Below are positions 36,045-46,549 of a stretch of DNA of 64,000 nt, piece after piece (the first letter of the stretch is position 1; each line of letters begins with the position of its first letter). The stretch is taken from positions 10,992,001 through 11,056,000 of the forward strand of contig OX621244.1 of the NCBI GenBank assembly GCA_951640165.1. Direction: 5' to 3'. Position numbers and translations under genes: made by a program. Below the pieces are notes generated by a model. It worked only from the letters and a program-made list of their open reading frames with translations. It was not told the origin of the DNA and made no database searches. Origin of the DNA: Pseudoips prasinana. Its lineage: Eukaryota; Arthropoda; Insecta; Lepidoptera; Nolidae.

Positions 36045-36275
36045 TAATAATGTCCTCTTGGTCGAATTTCGGCGACGGCGCCGCGGCGGTGGCTAGCCAT
36101 CTGCGCGGGACATATTATTGTGTCCAAGTGTGTGAGCAAATACAGGGACACTTTCCATTTCATTTCTCTATGATCCGATGGGAGGATCAAAGATACGACT
36201 AGAAAGAGGCCAGGTACCGATGCTTTTACGTACTGTCCAAGACACGGGGGTGTGATACCGCCATCTCAAATATCA
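36045..36275 (-). mobile_element. SINE-E copy
   Basis: AATAATGTCCTCTTGGTCGA, AGCCATCTGCGCGGGACATA, TATGATCCGATGGGAGGATC and GACACGGGGGTGTGATACC are the inverse of 25772-26015. It abuts the Helitron at 35869. Confidence 0.65.
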
Positions 36276-36344
36276 ATAAATTTACTTAACTCTATATTAG
36301 ATTGGCAGGCCAGACCGGACGTTTTTAAATATTTCTGAGTAATA

Positions 36345-36535
36345 TACTACGCACTAGGATATTGAATCCCTGTGTCGCGGGGTACTTTACAAACATATAA
36401 TAGACGGACACATATTACATCCAGGCTCTGAACAACTATTTATGGGTCACACAAATAGTTGTCCAGCGCGGGACCCGCGACACGCAACGGCGTGGCGACT
36501 GTCTTAGTGCCGCTGCGCCACACGTGCAGTCAATC
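36345..36535 (-). mobile_element. SINE-B, good copy
   Basis: TTGAATCCCTGTGTCGCGGG, ATATAATAGACGGACACATA, GGGTCACACAAATAGTTGTC, and a tRNA-like head reading ACTGCACGTGTGGCGCAGCG on the minus strand. The B box is disrupted (GCGGGACCCGCGACACG). Confidence 0.82.
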
Positions 36536-36770
36536 TGTTATGACCATTGTGACTGAGTTGGCAATGTACTTGACTTCTGATCCAAAAGTTGCGGGTTCTG
36601 TCCTCGTACAAGGCAAGCCTTTGTATTCATGAACATGTCTATTTGTCTTGTTCTGGTGTTCTCTGTATAATCTATGTATATATTTGAAAATTTCTATCCG
36701 TTTTCTAGAATCAACAGTAAGCGCTCGTTTGGTTTGGCCTAGATGGTGATGTGTGATATATCACTGATAT
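36536..36770 (+). mobile_element. Probable old SINE
   Basis: GACTGAGTTGGCAATGTACT with AAAGTTGCGGGTTCTGTCC is an A/B-box-like pair, and the downstream body ends TTTGGCCTAGATGGTGATGT. No close copy is in the window. Confidence 0.45.
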
Positions 36771-37534
36771 TTATTTATTTCTTTTTACTTGTTTTATTTA
36801 TTTTAGGAAGACCAACAGCAAATATTAAGAATCATATGCAATTATTATAGTTCCTAAGAGCCAATAAAAGGTCTTCATGAATAGATAGTTGCATATGTAA
36901 CAATAGTGTGATCAAATAAAGTTAAGTTATAATAATTAAACACGATTTCACAATTTATTTTAAATAAAGTCTAGGCTGAGTACCCTTCTCACTGTCTCAG
37001 TTTTATCAACCAAAATTAAACAAATTAATTTGGTTGTTAAAACAATTGCCAGCTCGCCACAAAAACAAAATCCGGCGTGAAAAGAAATATACAGATAAAT
37101 CGCCCTGATTTCATATTCAAAATTCTAGAAGCTCTGGAACGAAGGTTAGCGGATATATAAATGATTATTTTTAGACAATCTTCGAGTAACTGAGACTCGT
37201 ATTTATATTTCATCCGTACATGTGTGTTTAGGGCTGAGTTTTCGAGAAATCGATACAGGAACCTTTCACGTGGATCGGATGCTTCCTCACATTTAGTATG
37301 CGGATCTCGATCCGAGTGTGTTACGCTCTCGCCCGTCGAAAAGGTACTCTATAATTTTATTTTCCGACCAAAATGTAGTTACCAAAGTAACTGATACTTT
37401 TGTAAGAAATATTTCGCCCGTTGTTTATACCCCGCCCGCCTTTGATCTGGGGTAAATTGAGTTTTGTATCAACGTATTTGAAATTCTTATGTTTTGTTGA
37501 GTAAATTTTGTATTAATAAATAAATAAAAATAAA
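36771..37534. other. No feature recognised
   Basis: AT-rich DNA with no coding signal. Confidence 0.4.
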
Positions 37535-37720
37535 AAAGGTTTTTATTCACGTAGACTTTAAAAAAGCGCTTGTAAATAGTCAGAACATGTTTGTAGTAAT
37601 ATAGTTGTATACATTAGATATTATTTCTAGTAACATAGATATTTAGGTACTTACATCTTGTATGAAAACATTTATAAAATTTATTTTATTACAGAAATGA
37701 TATTTAGCTAGCTCGTATCA
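37535..37720 (+). repeat. Repeat X, uninterrupted copy
   Basis: AAAGGTTTTTATTCACGTAG, AAAGCGCTTGTAAATAGTCA, GAACATGTTTGTAGTAATAT and TTTAGCTAGCTCGTATCAAG are found inverted at 40172-40614, where a SINE-A interrupts them. Confidence 0.8.
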
Positions 37721-38729
37721 AGTTATTGTCAAGAGATTATGTTTAATTATCTAGTTTAAGTCTAATATTTTTACTACATATTGTCAATGGTTCTGTCTAT
37801 ATTAAAGGTATTATTATTATGACGGACCTTGTGTTAATAACGACGGTCGCGCTTTAATGCTACCACCGGATCCAATGCGCCCCAACTGAGAAGACCCAGC
37901 GAAACAAACTCAGTGGGTAAATCTACTACCGGTTTCAACACGACCCAGTTGAGACGGTCCGGCGAAACATACTCAAGCGGGCATGAACACGGGATTTGGT
38001 CCAATTAGAGTAATTACTTTGTTAGGTTTTTAACTGTTTTCTTTTTGTAAAAGTTTCAGTTCAATGTCGTGTTCTATAAAATAAAAAAGGTAAAAGACAA
38101 CTTATACTATTTGTGTGGTAGAGTTATTTATGCCAACTCTGTTATAGTTTAGGGATTAAACATAATAGAAGGCAGTACCAATGCAACAGTATTGGGTTGT
38201 GAATGGTATTGGATTGCAAACAGAATGAATTGCATCAAATCCGAGTTGCCAGCAGTTAAAAAAAAATAGTTTTAATCATAATTATTTATTTATTCGATAA
38301 ACACAGGTACAGATATATGTATATAATTATATGTTTGTAAAAGTACCCCGCCACACAGCCATATTGCGTTGTATTTAAAAAAATATATACGACATTAAAC
38401 CTCAAGAAATCTTTTATTGTACGAATAAAACAATCTCACTTCACTTCCCACTCACACTCATGTACTTGAAACGTTAACTCACACACTCTTCATGGCCCAT
38501 CGAAATGTAATCACACCCGTCCCAAAAGTATTTCAACGTATAAACATATTTGTTACGCATGAAAAATACATTAAATATTCCAGTCAGAATTGAAAAGTAC
38601 CCGAAGAAGTTTTATCGGTTAGTTTCTTGGCGGCGTCATGTCATTTAGTAGACGTGAAACAAATAAAAGAAGTTGACAAGTATTGGCGTAACTAGCAGTA
38701 TTCTTTTGGGTGGTTTTTACGTTTCTTTT
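37721..38729. other. No gene; weak internal duplication
   Basis: At 37870-37985 the phrase CAACTGAGAAGACCCAGCGA recurs loosely as CAGTTGAGACGGTCCGGCGA about 65 bp on. Otherwise unrecognised. Confidence 0.45.
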
Positions 38730-38945
38730 TATGTATAATAGGATGGCAAACGAGCAAGTGGGTCACCTGATGGTACGTGATCACCGCCGCTCGGTGGGTA
38801 TGAAATTATGTTTTTGTCCAGTCTACTCTTCTGTGGAATGCGCTGCATCTCGAAATCTGGTTGGGGCAAAACCCGCATCCCGTTCCTAAGGAAGCTAAGA
38901 GAGCACATTCTAAACAACTTGTAAGCAGAATTGTGCTTTCCCTAC
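38730..38945 (-). repeat. Repeat R3 copy (minus)
   Basis: ATGGCAAACGAGCAAGTGGG, TCACCTGATGGTACGTGATC and ACCGCCGCTCGG are the inverse of the R3 end at 57810-57860. The remainder (AATGCGCTGCATCTCGAAAT) extends further 5' than other copies. Confidence 0.7.
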
Positions 38946-39690
38946 CTATTAAATTATATATGTATGTATAGTATATTATAATAGTAATAATATACTATAC
39001 ATGCATATATTTATTTTATATAATTCACCTAGCATTAAAACAACATTTAATCACTGATGACTGAACACTATCCACTTAATAAACCGGTTTATTCTAGTTT
39101 AAGTGACAGGGTTCAATAATTAATTGAACATAGTTTTAAGTTCATAACTCTAAACATTTGGTATGTAAACTTTTTGGCAATAAATCTTTATTATTATTAT
39201 GTATATACATATACATTTAACTATTTATTTAAAATAATTATTTATCGAATATGTATCCAACCTATACTTAATGCATCTACCTACTGTTTTATCACTGCAT
39301 TTTTTGCAGATTGCCTACGGTATTAAGTTGACCTCTGTACAACTTTGTGTATAAATTTTTTATACACAAAAATGTTAGAAATAAAAAAATAAATAAAAAA
39401 TGATATATTATATATAATTTCGATCTAAGTATCCTGCCAAATCATGTAATGATTATGAAGATGAGGTGCTTACTTCAGTTTGAATTACCGTTACTAGAAT
39501 TTAATAATATAAGTTTGTGTTTTTATATTGCTATTTTTTGTGCTATTTGAATATGTAATAATTAATGCAGCACGAAATTTTTCTCGTATACCTTCATTAT
39601 ATTTAAGGTATATTTCTCAAATAAATTTTTAGTATACAACATACCAAGAACTTGAACAACCAATTAGAAGGTGGTTTTTTAAAATAAATC
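38946..39690. other. No gene; AT-rich palindrome
   Basis: 38956-38978 and 38988-39010 are complementary at 22 of 23 positions (ATATATGTATGTATAGTATA type) with a 9-base loop. The rest is unremarkable. Confidence 0.6.
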
Positions 39691-39933
39691 AGGGGCTCTA
39701 CCGGCTAAGTCGCCAAACATCGTTTTCGTGAATGGCGTTGAAATACATAAAGGTTAAAAATTACTTAATCAATTGTTAATCAGCTTCAACGTTGACAATC
39801 AATTCCGGACCATTTATGACGTCACAAGTGGTCATGGAAGCCGATTTAACGATTGATTTAGTCATTTTTAACCTTTATTTATTTGAACACCATTCACGAA
39901 AACGATGTTCGGCGACTTAGCCGGTAGAGCCCC
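39691..39933. mobile_element. MITE with ~95-bp terminal inverted repeats
   Basis: The left end GGGGCTCTACCGGCTAAGTC continues CGCCAAACATCGTTTTCGTG, and the right end ends CTTAGCCGGTAGAGCCCC. Arms of about 95 bp pair with scattered mismatches around a short spacer. Non-coding, ~243 bp. I could not find a clear target duplication, so the superfamily is open. Confidence 0.85.
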
Positions 39934-40171
39934 AGTTAATAATCAATACATACCATGTCTTTTTTAGCACACCGCTTGTATTAGGGAAATAAAATCCTTT
40001 CGTTTACGTATGAAACATAGACCTACAAATATCACGAGAGTACAACAAAAACTTTTTAAATCATTAAAATTTAATTTCATGTATTGAGTTATGTCCGAAC
40101 TAGTAGAAAAAACTTGCTGCTTAGGATGTTAGCAATTTATTTCTGCGACGTTGTTGGTGTTTCACGAGTGT

Positions 40172-40614
40172 ACTTGATACGAGCTAGCTAAATATTATTG
40201 CTATAATAAAATAAATTGTATAAATAATAATATAATAACAATAATATCTTGGGACAATGTCGCACAGTTCATCCTAGCCCCAAACTAAGCAAAGCTTGTA
40301 CTATGGGTACCAGGCGACGATATACATACTTATATAGATAGATAAATACTTATATACATAGAAAACATCCATGACTCAGAAACAAATATTCGTGCTCATC
40401 ATATTTGCACTTACCGGGACTCGAACCCAGGACCACCAGCTTCGTAGGCAGGAGCACTACCAACTAGGCTACGGTGAACGTCAATGTTTTCATACAATGT
40501 GTATCTAAATATCTATATTACTAGAAATAATAATGTATACAACTATATTACTACAAACATGTTCTGACTATTTACAAGCGCTTTTTTTAAATCTTCGTGA
40601 ATTTAAACCTTTTT
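40172..40614 (-). repeat. Repeat X, copy interrupted by SINE-A
   Basis: The flanks ACTTGATACGAGCTAGCTAA (left) and ACATGTTCTGACTATTTACA (right) are the inverse of 37535-37720. SINE-A occupies 40236-40488 between TATAAAT and GTTTTCATAC, which are adjacent in the other copy. Confidence 0.82.
40236..40488 (-). mobile_element. SINE-A copy inside repeat X
   Basis: Same order as 29225-29484 read backwards: AATAATATCTTGGGACAATG, CCTAGCCCCAAACTAAGC, GACTCGAACCCAGGACCACC and AACTAGGCTACGGTGAAC. It lacks a few bases of the CATCACACAAATATT block. Confidence 0.9.
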
Positions 40615-40656
40615 AATTTATTTATTTACTACGTGAGCTCGACAAATTGATGTGCG

Positions 40657-40779
40657 ATTAACGCTTATGCGATAAAATTGTTGTGCGACTCACCATAGTT
40701 CGAATGATGTCTTTCAGTGTGTTGCACAAGCGTGCATTCCAGCTATGGTGAGTCGCAGTATAGTTTTGTCGCAGCGTAA
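40657..40779. repeat. Inverted repeat at 5' edge of LINE tail
   Basis: GCGACTCACCATAG at 40685-40698 is perfectly complementary to CTATGGTGAGTCGC at 40744-40757, and weaker pairing extends outward. It could be a small MITE or a snap-back at the truncation point of the LINE fragment. Confidence 0.65.
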
Positions 40780-41330
40780 TCGTGTGTGTTGCACTTGTGT
40801 TTTACACATAACACTTCTTGATTACTGGACTGCAAATACTTTTCTAAACTTTCAGACTGCTGCATCGAGGCATGGCATCGACTCTTTGGTGATCAGGCGC
40901 TCTTATCTCGATATCATTTTTCTTTTTAAGATTGTTAATAACAAAATTGACTCATCATCATTGTTAGAGAATATCACGTTTAGAGTACCGCGTCCCTCCT
41001 CACGTCTTATGGATACCTTTTCTTCCACAATGTGCAGTACAAGATATGCTAAAAATACCTTTATAAGACGTTCTTGTAATTTTAATGATAAAAATCTTAA
41101 TAGTGTTGATATTTTCTCACACTCTGATACACAATTTAGACTTAAAATAAGAAAATTACTACTAAATAATAGCTAAAAAGCTCAGTGTTCTCAAAGTAAA
41201 CTAGGAACATAATGTTAGTTATTAAGATAATGGAACTTTAGGTCAATTAGAAACTAAGTTTTGTATACATGTTTTGTAAACGACTGTTTGTTTCCTAAAT
41301 AAATGAATAAATAAAAAATAACACTGTATA
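40780..41330 (+). pseudogene. 5'-truncated LINE C-terminus (Jockey/CR1 superfamily)
   Basis: The open frame ending at 41176 reads SLVIRRSYLDIIFLFKIVNN, SSLLENITFRVPRP and FIRRSCNFNDKNLNSVDIF, the pattern found at the very C-terminus of Jockey/CR1-superfamily Pol proteins after the RT thumb. The apparent start at 40745 lies in the inverted repeat and is not real. Downstream UTR ends with AAATAAATGAATAAATAAAA near 41296, a LINE-like 3' tail. Only the last ~130 codons survive, in one frame. Confidence 0.72.
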
Positions 41331-41348
41331 TGCACCACACAAAAACGA

Positions 41349-41599
41349 TACGATACGGGGACATCGAATAGTTGAAGTGGGGCTTTCTGTACTCGTACTT
41401 ATGGTGCAGACGCCAGCACATCCAGCTCCCCCAATCTGTCAAATTTCTTTTATATATTTTCAACTTTAACACAAAAGCATAAGGCTCACTTTCAATTGGG
41501 GAAATTTGCCAGATTGGGGTAGTTCGATGTGCTGGCGTCTGCACCATAAGTACGAGTACAGAAAGCCCCACTTCAACTATTCGATGTCCCCGTATCGTA
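41349..41599. repeat. 251-bp palindrome enclosing an M1 MITE
   Basis: The flanks 41349-41410 and 41538-41599 are perfectly complementary over 62 bp (TACGATACGGGGACATCGAA and onward). They are not part of the M1 element in other copies. Inside, the MITE's own terminal repeats pair with several mismatches. Confidence 0.92.
41409..41539. mobile_element. M1 MITE, complete copy
   Basis: GACGCCAGCACATCCAGCTC on the left, GGTAGTTCGATGTGCTGGCG on the right. The interior has CATAAGGCTCACTTTCAATT. A 105-codon ORF across it is an artefact of the palindrome. Confidence 0.9.
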
Positions 41600-41999
41600 C
41601 ATACAAAGGGACAAGATCCATGCTCCTCTATCTACGCCAATGTAGACGTCAAACAAATCAAACAGGAGACTAGTCAAACAAGACTTGAAACAAACGTAAG
41701 GTATACAAAGTCAGGACTCGTGACAAGAACTTTTTATCGTTTGGGGTCGTTGCTCGTTAGTGTCGGGGGCAGGTTCGGCTATTACTGTTGCGAACATGTG
41801 ACTTATACGCAAATGTTATTGAAATGCTCTGTATGCTAGAGCGCAATAAGGAAACTCGGTTGAAACTTGGTACACACATGTCATGTGATTTAGATTTTGT
41901 TGATATAGAGGTAGGCATATAGTGTATACACGGTTTTAGATATCTAATTAAATTCATTATCATCATCATAACAGCTGAGAGAAGTTCACTGCTTAACTT
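41600..41999. other. No feature recognised
   Basis: Short ORFs only. A phrase near 41845-41900 (GGAAACTCGGTTGAAACTTG) resembles decayed transposon DNA but has no partner here. Confidence 0.4.
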
Positions 42000-42185
42000 G
42001 ACTGCACGTATGGCGCAGCGGCTAAGACTACGCCTCGCCGCTTCGCGCCGGACAGCTATTTGTGTGACCCATAAATAGTTGTTCAGTCTGGATTGTAATT
42101 TGTGTCTGTCTATTGTAAAGTACCCCGCTACACAGGGTTCCCTAATCCCTGTGTCACGGGGTACTTTAAAAACATATCATAAAAA
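42000..42185 (+). mobile_element. SINE-B copy
   Basis: The head GACTGCACGTATGGCGCAGC followed by GGCTAAGACTACGCC, then TTTGTGTGACCCATAAATAG, AAAGTACCCCGC and a double ACACAGGG block, ending in A-rich DNA. The B box is missing, as a short deletion joins GCCGCTTCGC to GCCGGAC. Confidence 0.82.
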
Positions 42186-42224
42186 AAAACTTAACAAAAA
42201 CCTCAGCAGTATCATCTTAGGAGG

Positions 42225-42400
42225 ATATTGCCACGCTTCGCAGACGGAATGATCGCAGTATGACGATGACTGTCATACCGCGATCAAAGTGCTCAGAAAG
42301 AAGCTTCTGGTCGATATTCCCTCGGGTCGACTTCTACGCCCCCCACGGGATGAGATGGGGTGATGATATTCTGATCTTTGCCATCGTCACAACACAGCCG
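42225..42400 (-). repeat. Repeat G copy
   Basis: CCACGCTTCGCAGACGGAAT, TTCCCTCGGGTCGACTTCTA, CGCCCCCCACGGGATGAGAT and GGGGTGATGATATTCTGATC, inverse of 1087-1262. It is the best copy for the 5' part, which reads on the minus strand GGCTGTGTTGTGACGATGGC. Confidence 0.7.
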
Positions 42401-42434
42401 AAATAAATTAAACCTAATACATACATACATAGAC

Positions 42435-42716
42435 TCACGCCTGTTTCCCAGAGGGGTAGGCAGAGACAACGGATTTCCATTTGTCACGATCTTTGCATAC
42501 TTCTTTTGCCTCGATTACTGACATTATATTCTTCATACATGCTCGCCGGTTTAGGGTACTTCTGACCTGCCCTTTCTTGAGAACATCTCCAATTTGGTCA
42601 GAGAATGTTCGACGTGGTCTTCCCCTTCCGGTTGTCCCATTCACACAGGCCAGGTATACTTCTTTTGTCAATCTTCTTTCATTCATCCTTTCTAAATGGC
42701 CAAACCATCTCAGCAT
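42435..42716 (-). pseudogene. RTE-b Pol C-terminus
   Basis: 93 open codons beginning [20 protein letters not shown] and continuing [26 protein letters not shown] to a stop. This is the end of the LINE protein, in a different frame from the RT core. A nearly identical 83-codon copy is at 58664-58915, showing the same SGKQA end. Confidence 0.85.
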
Positions 42717-42723
42717 GCCTTTT

Positions 42724-43722
42724 TCAATCTACATCCTCTTTCACACCACAACGCTCTCTTACATCAGTATTTCGAATTCTGTCTCTCAAAGTCACACCAC
42801 ACATACTTCTCAGAGCTCTCATTTCCACTGCATTTATTTTACTTTCATTCTTTTTCTGCCATACCCAACTTTCACTTCCATACATTAAAGTTGGCACTAA
42901 CACTCCATCGTGCACGGCTAGTCGAGCCTTCTTTGATACTTGCCGGCTACTCATAAAGGCGTGTAGTGCCCCATTCACTCTATTCCCCGCATTTACTCTT
43001 CTAACAATATCTTTTTCATATTTCCCATCTCTCGTAAACAAAGTTCCCAAATATACAAACTCATTCACCTGTTCGACTTTCTCTCCTCCAATCACAATAT
43101 CACACGTTGTCGTGTATTCATCCCTCTCAAATACCATTACTTTCGTCTTACCTACATTCATTTTCATCCCTTTCCTTTCAAAAGCTTCATGCATATTTGT
43201 TACCATCACCTGCAACTCGTCCGCAGATGATGCAAGTAGAACTTGATCATCAGCGTACAGCAGACATTTGATGAGTAACTCATTCATCCTTACACCGCAT
43301 TCACTTTCTTTCAAATCTTTTAAACAGCTATCCATGAATAGGTTAAACAACCACGGTGACGCTACACATCCCTGTCTAACACCCTTTTGGATGCTAAACC
43401 ACTCGGTGTATGACCCGTTAATCCTCACGCAAGCTCTGGAATCCCTATAAAGAGATTTTAGTGCTTGAACAAGGTTGTCGTTCAACCCATACATGGACAG
43501 TACCGACCATAGTTCACTCCTCAACACTCTATCGTAGGCCTTTTCTAAGTCTACGAAGGCACAGTAAACCTTTTGGTTTTTGCCCAAAAACTTCTCTACT
43601 ATGCTTCGCAGAGAAAAGACCTGATCCGTGCATCCCATTCCTTTCCGAAAACCTGCCTGTGCATCCCATATTTTCGCATCGGTTTCTTTCACAACTCTTT
43701 CAACCAATACTTTTGCATACAA
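42724..43722 (-). pseudogene. RTE-b reverse transcriptase core
   Basis: 332 open codons. Motifs: QAGFRKGMGCTDQVFSLR, AFVDLEKAYDRVLRSELW (motif A aspartate), GVRQGCVASPWLFNLFMD (motif B), LLYADDQVLLASS (catalytic YADD), GMKMNVGKTKVMVF, EFVYLGTLFTRDGKYEKD and LVPTLMYGSESWVW. The palm is uninterrupted, making this the best-kept RT of the minus-strand LINEs here. It ends at a premature stop before the C-terminal piece, in keeping with a dead element. Confidence 0.9.
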
Positions 43723-44598
43723 TTACCAACGACGCTGAGTAGACTAATGCCCCTATAGTTTTTACAGTCTTGCCGTGAGCCTTTCCCTTTGTAAAGAGGT
43801 ACGATGACAGCCTTGCACCAATCACTTGGCACTTGGCCGGTGGTATAGCATAAATTGAATAGGCTGCACAGCTGACTCGCTATGACGCCATGTCCAGCCT
43901 TCAGCATCTCGGAAGTTATCCTGTCATACCCTATGGTGACTTACCTGATTTCATACCTTAATAGCTTTCACAATCTCATCCATACCAATGTCATCTTTAC
44001 ATTTGTTCTTGTCTATACTTAGTGAACTACGTTCACTCTCTGTTACACCTCTTTCATACAAACTTTCAAAATACTCCTTCCAACGTTTTAACACGCATTC
44101 TTCCCCTTTCACTATATTTCCATCTTGGTCTCGTATGGATTTCAGTTCTGAGGTTTGAGTTATGCCTCTTACTGATCTAACGGATTTCCAGAAAAACTTA
44201 ATGTTCGTCTGAAAATCCTTAGACAACCTTCTATCAAAATTATCCTTTTGTTCATTTTTCTTTTCATTCACCACATCCTTTACAATTCCTTTCATTTTCC
44301 TATAATCATTCCAGGCCCTTTCTATATCCTCATTCGTCGCCTTATGCATTCGTTCGTTTGCTCTGGTGGCTAGCCAGTCTAACCACGCTTTCTTCTTTTC
44401 ACATACAACTTTTTGTACACTTTTATCCCACCAAATATTCTTCATCTTTCTTCCTCTTCGTCTCTTTATTACACCACATACTTCACCAGCTACACTCACC
44501 ACACCTTCTTTGACTACCTTCCATAGCTCTTCTACTTCTCTTATGTCTTCAGATCCCTCAAACTTCTCAACCAACTTACTTTTGTACTCATCTGCCAC
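43689..44598 (-). pseudogene. RTE-b linker and RT fingers
   Basis: Two pieces. 43951-44598 (215 codons) is a basic linker between endonuclease and RT with WWDKSVQKVVCEKKKAWLDW and FWKSVRSVRG. 43689-43907 (72 codons) holds AVIVPLYKGKGSRQDCKNYR and GISLLSVVG, the fingers block. They lie in different frames, with a disruption near 43930. Similar linkers are found in BovB/RTE-like elements. Confidence 0.8.
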
Positions 44599-44839
44599 TT
44601 CTTCCTCTTGCAGTTCCTCTACTTTTATTCTCTCAAGTACACTAAAGTAAACCTAATAAAATTAAATATATCTGATATTTATTTAGCACTCGGATATTAA
44701 CATAAACTTGTACTTGCCAGGATTACAAATTAAACATTAATAGGAAGCTAACATAATTAAATCACATTATAATGTTTAACGCATAAGCTAGTCCATCCAT
44801 CAGTTTCATAACTCAGGTTCTTCTTACAAAGTTTCATCA

Positions 44840-45010
44840 TAACAGATGAAAAAAATCCACAGCTGGAGAAAAGCCTCCCCCAAGAATCAACTTGGGGGGA
44901 TATGCCATAAGCGCCACGGTTGGCGATCCTCTGGTAGGTTTTACCTCTTCTACGCCCCGCACGAGATAAGATGGGGTGATGATATTCTGATATTCGCCGC
45001 CGTCATCACA
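44840..45010 (-). repeat. Repeat G copy with RTE-like tail
   Basis: On the minus strand: CATCACCCCATCTTATCTCG, GCGGGGCGTAGAAG, ACCAGAGGATCGCCAACCG, then TTCTTGGGGGAGGCTTTTCT and a CATCTGTTATGATGA tail. The last part is like the RTE-a end. Confidence 0.65.
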
Positions 45011-45384
45011 CAGTAACAAAGTTTATGCGGCAATGCATTTTATTATTATTTGGTTTTCGTTAGTTTGATCTTAATTACTTTTCATACGTTTCAACCAGGC
45101 CGGAAATCTTGCACTTGTTTGTTTTTATGTCACAGCATGCCAATCCTATGGACACATTTGGGAAATGTAAGAGAAACCATTTAATATGATTTTACAAGGC
45201 CTAGATACCCATGGACGGCCGTCTACACCCCTTATTATTTTTAGTTCACAAGTGTGACCGAAAACGTAGCGGCGATCTCTGGATAAAGAGTGCACCTACG
45301 TTTTCATTTAAATACATATTTCTAATTTATATTATTTGATAGCATAGGTCAGCTAGTTTCTTTATGAAATATGGCAAACTTAAT
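45011..45384. other. No feature recognised
   Basis: AT-rich sequence between repeat G and the 3' tail of the next LINE. Confidence 0.4.
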
Positions 45385-45744
45385 ATAGATATGATAGATA
45401 GATTAACTCTTTATTGTACACCAATATTAAGATCTTACATTACAGGAGCATGTAAATAAAAAGTATACAATTGGCGGTCTTATCACTAAAATGTGATCTC
45501 TTCCAGACAACCAAAGAATGGAAAATAATAGGGATTATTTAAGAGGGCAGTTGTCGGTGTACGTATACTTTGTTAACAGTACCCGTTGGTACTCAGTACA
45601 AGAGCCTACTATATATACTATTTACACTATATACATACATACTATATACATACATACTATACACATACATACACACTATATAAATACATACATACCTATA
45701 ATAGATAGAAACTTAGATATCACAATATTACTTACTTTTTCTGA

Positions 45745-45974
45745 CAATGTATCCTATAGTGATAGGTAGTAATCCTTTACACTTTGCTGGAACTTGTGTA
45801 AACTTTGTGCTTGGCGCACTGTTATTGGCAGTGCATTCCACAAACGAACACTCTGAACAGCGAAGGATTTTTCAAGGAAGGTTGTGGAATGCGCTGGCAT
45901 TTTTAACTTAAGATTTTCCGATGATCGCAAAACTCTCGAATGTGACTCGTATAGAAAAGAAAACCGTTTTTTAA
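45745..45974 (-). pseudogene. JK LINE, final C-terminal codons and stop
   Basis: Read on the minus strand this continues the JK Pol protein past the hAT-like insertion. In broken frames it shows the pattern ending LWNALP-like and a Ser/Val/Lys-rich end. Placing it with 48555-49012 rests on the 8-bp duplication and the order of conserved blocks, not on an open frame. Confidence 0.65.
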
Positions 45975-46359
45975 GGTATGAAGTAGGGTTGTAACGGAGG
46001 CCTCTTAGCGGAGGCGGAGGCGGATGCGAAGACGACGGACCTCACCTCCGCGGATGCGGAGGTTAACGGATGCGGATGTGAAGGTGAAAGTGGATGTGAA
46101 AAAATTGTATTTTATGAGTAATAATATAAAAAAGTAAAGTAAAAAAATACTTTCATATCTCACTTGTTATTGGCTTCGTGTGACTTAAGTAAACAATAAG
46201 AATTACTTTGCATTGCACTATAACAAAGCAAAACGCGGCCGTACGACTGATTCGTCATCGGATGTTGCTGCTCGCGCATTATTATTATTCAATGATTTAT
46301 TTTTATTTTATTTTATTTAAGCTTATTACACCAAACTACAAAGGTGGACATTTTTGGCT

Positions 46360-46545
46360 GTGTGGCTGATGGCCATAAAGAATATCTCCACCCCCTCTCA
46401 TCCCGTGAGGGGACGTAAAAGTCGTGCCGAGGGAATATACCAGAGAACGGGCAGCAGTGTTCTTTTGAGTACTATGTCTAGCTTACTGCGATCGACAACC
46501 CGTCTGTCAAACGTGGCGATTATGGCAGGTCCCCTCAAATGAAGG
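46360..46545 (+). repeat. Repeat G copy inside the hAT-like element
   Basis: AGAATATCTCCACCCCCTCT, TACCAGAGAACGGGCAGCAG and GACAACCCGTCTGTC match 1087-1262. It directly precedes the RTE-a body, in the same orientation. Confidence 0.7.
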
Positions 46546-46549
46546 ACAC

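Larger units (their letters stand above)
42424..44645 (-). mobile_element. RTE-b LINE, 5' truncated and decayed
   Basis: Minus-strand LINE with pre-RT linker, full set of RT motifs, thumb and C-terminus. The 3' end is an (ATGT)n-type tail, seen on the plus strand as ACATACATACATAGACTC at 42419-42436. No endonuclease is present, so it is 5' truncated near 44645. Frameshifts and a stop divide Pol into four pieces. The arrangement (YADD, then YLGT.FT.DG, then YGSESW, then [11 protein letters not shown]) is that of RTE-superfamily elements. Confidence 0.85.

Noticed and set aside
41254..41571. 105-codon minus-strand ORF
   Set aside because: Spans the M1 MITE palindrome; coding potential on both strands is a by-product of the palindrome.
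42481..43246. Plus-strand ORFs of up to 213 codons
   Set aside because: Antisense to the RTE-b RT; Ser/Phe/Leu/His-rich composition typical of a reverse-strand shadow.
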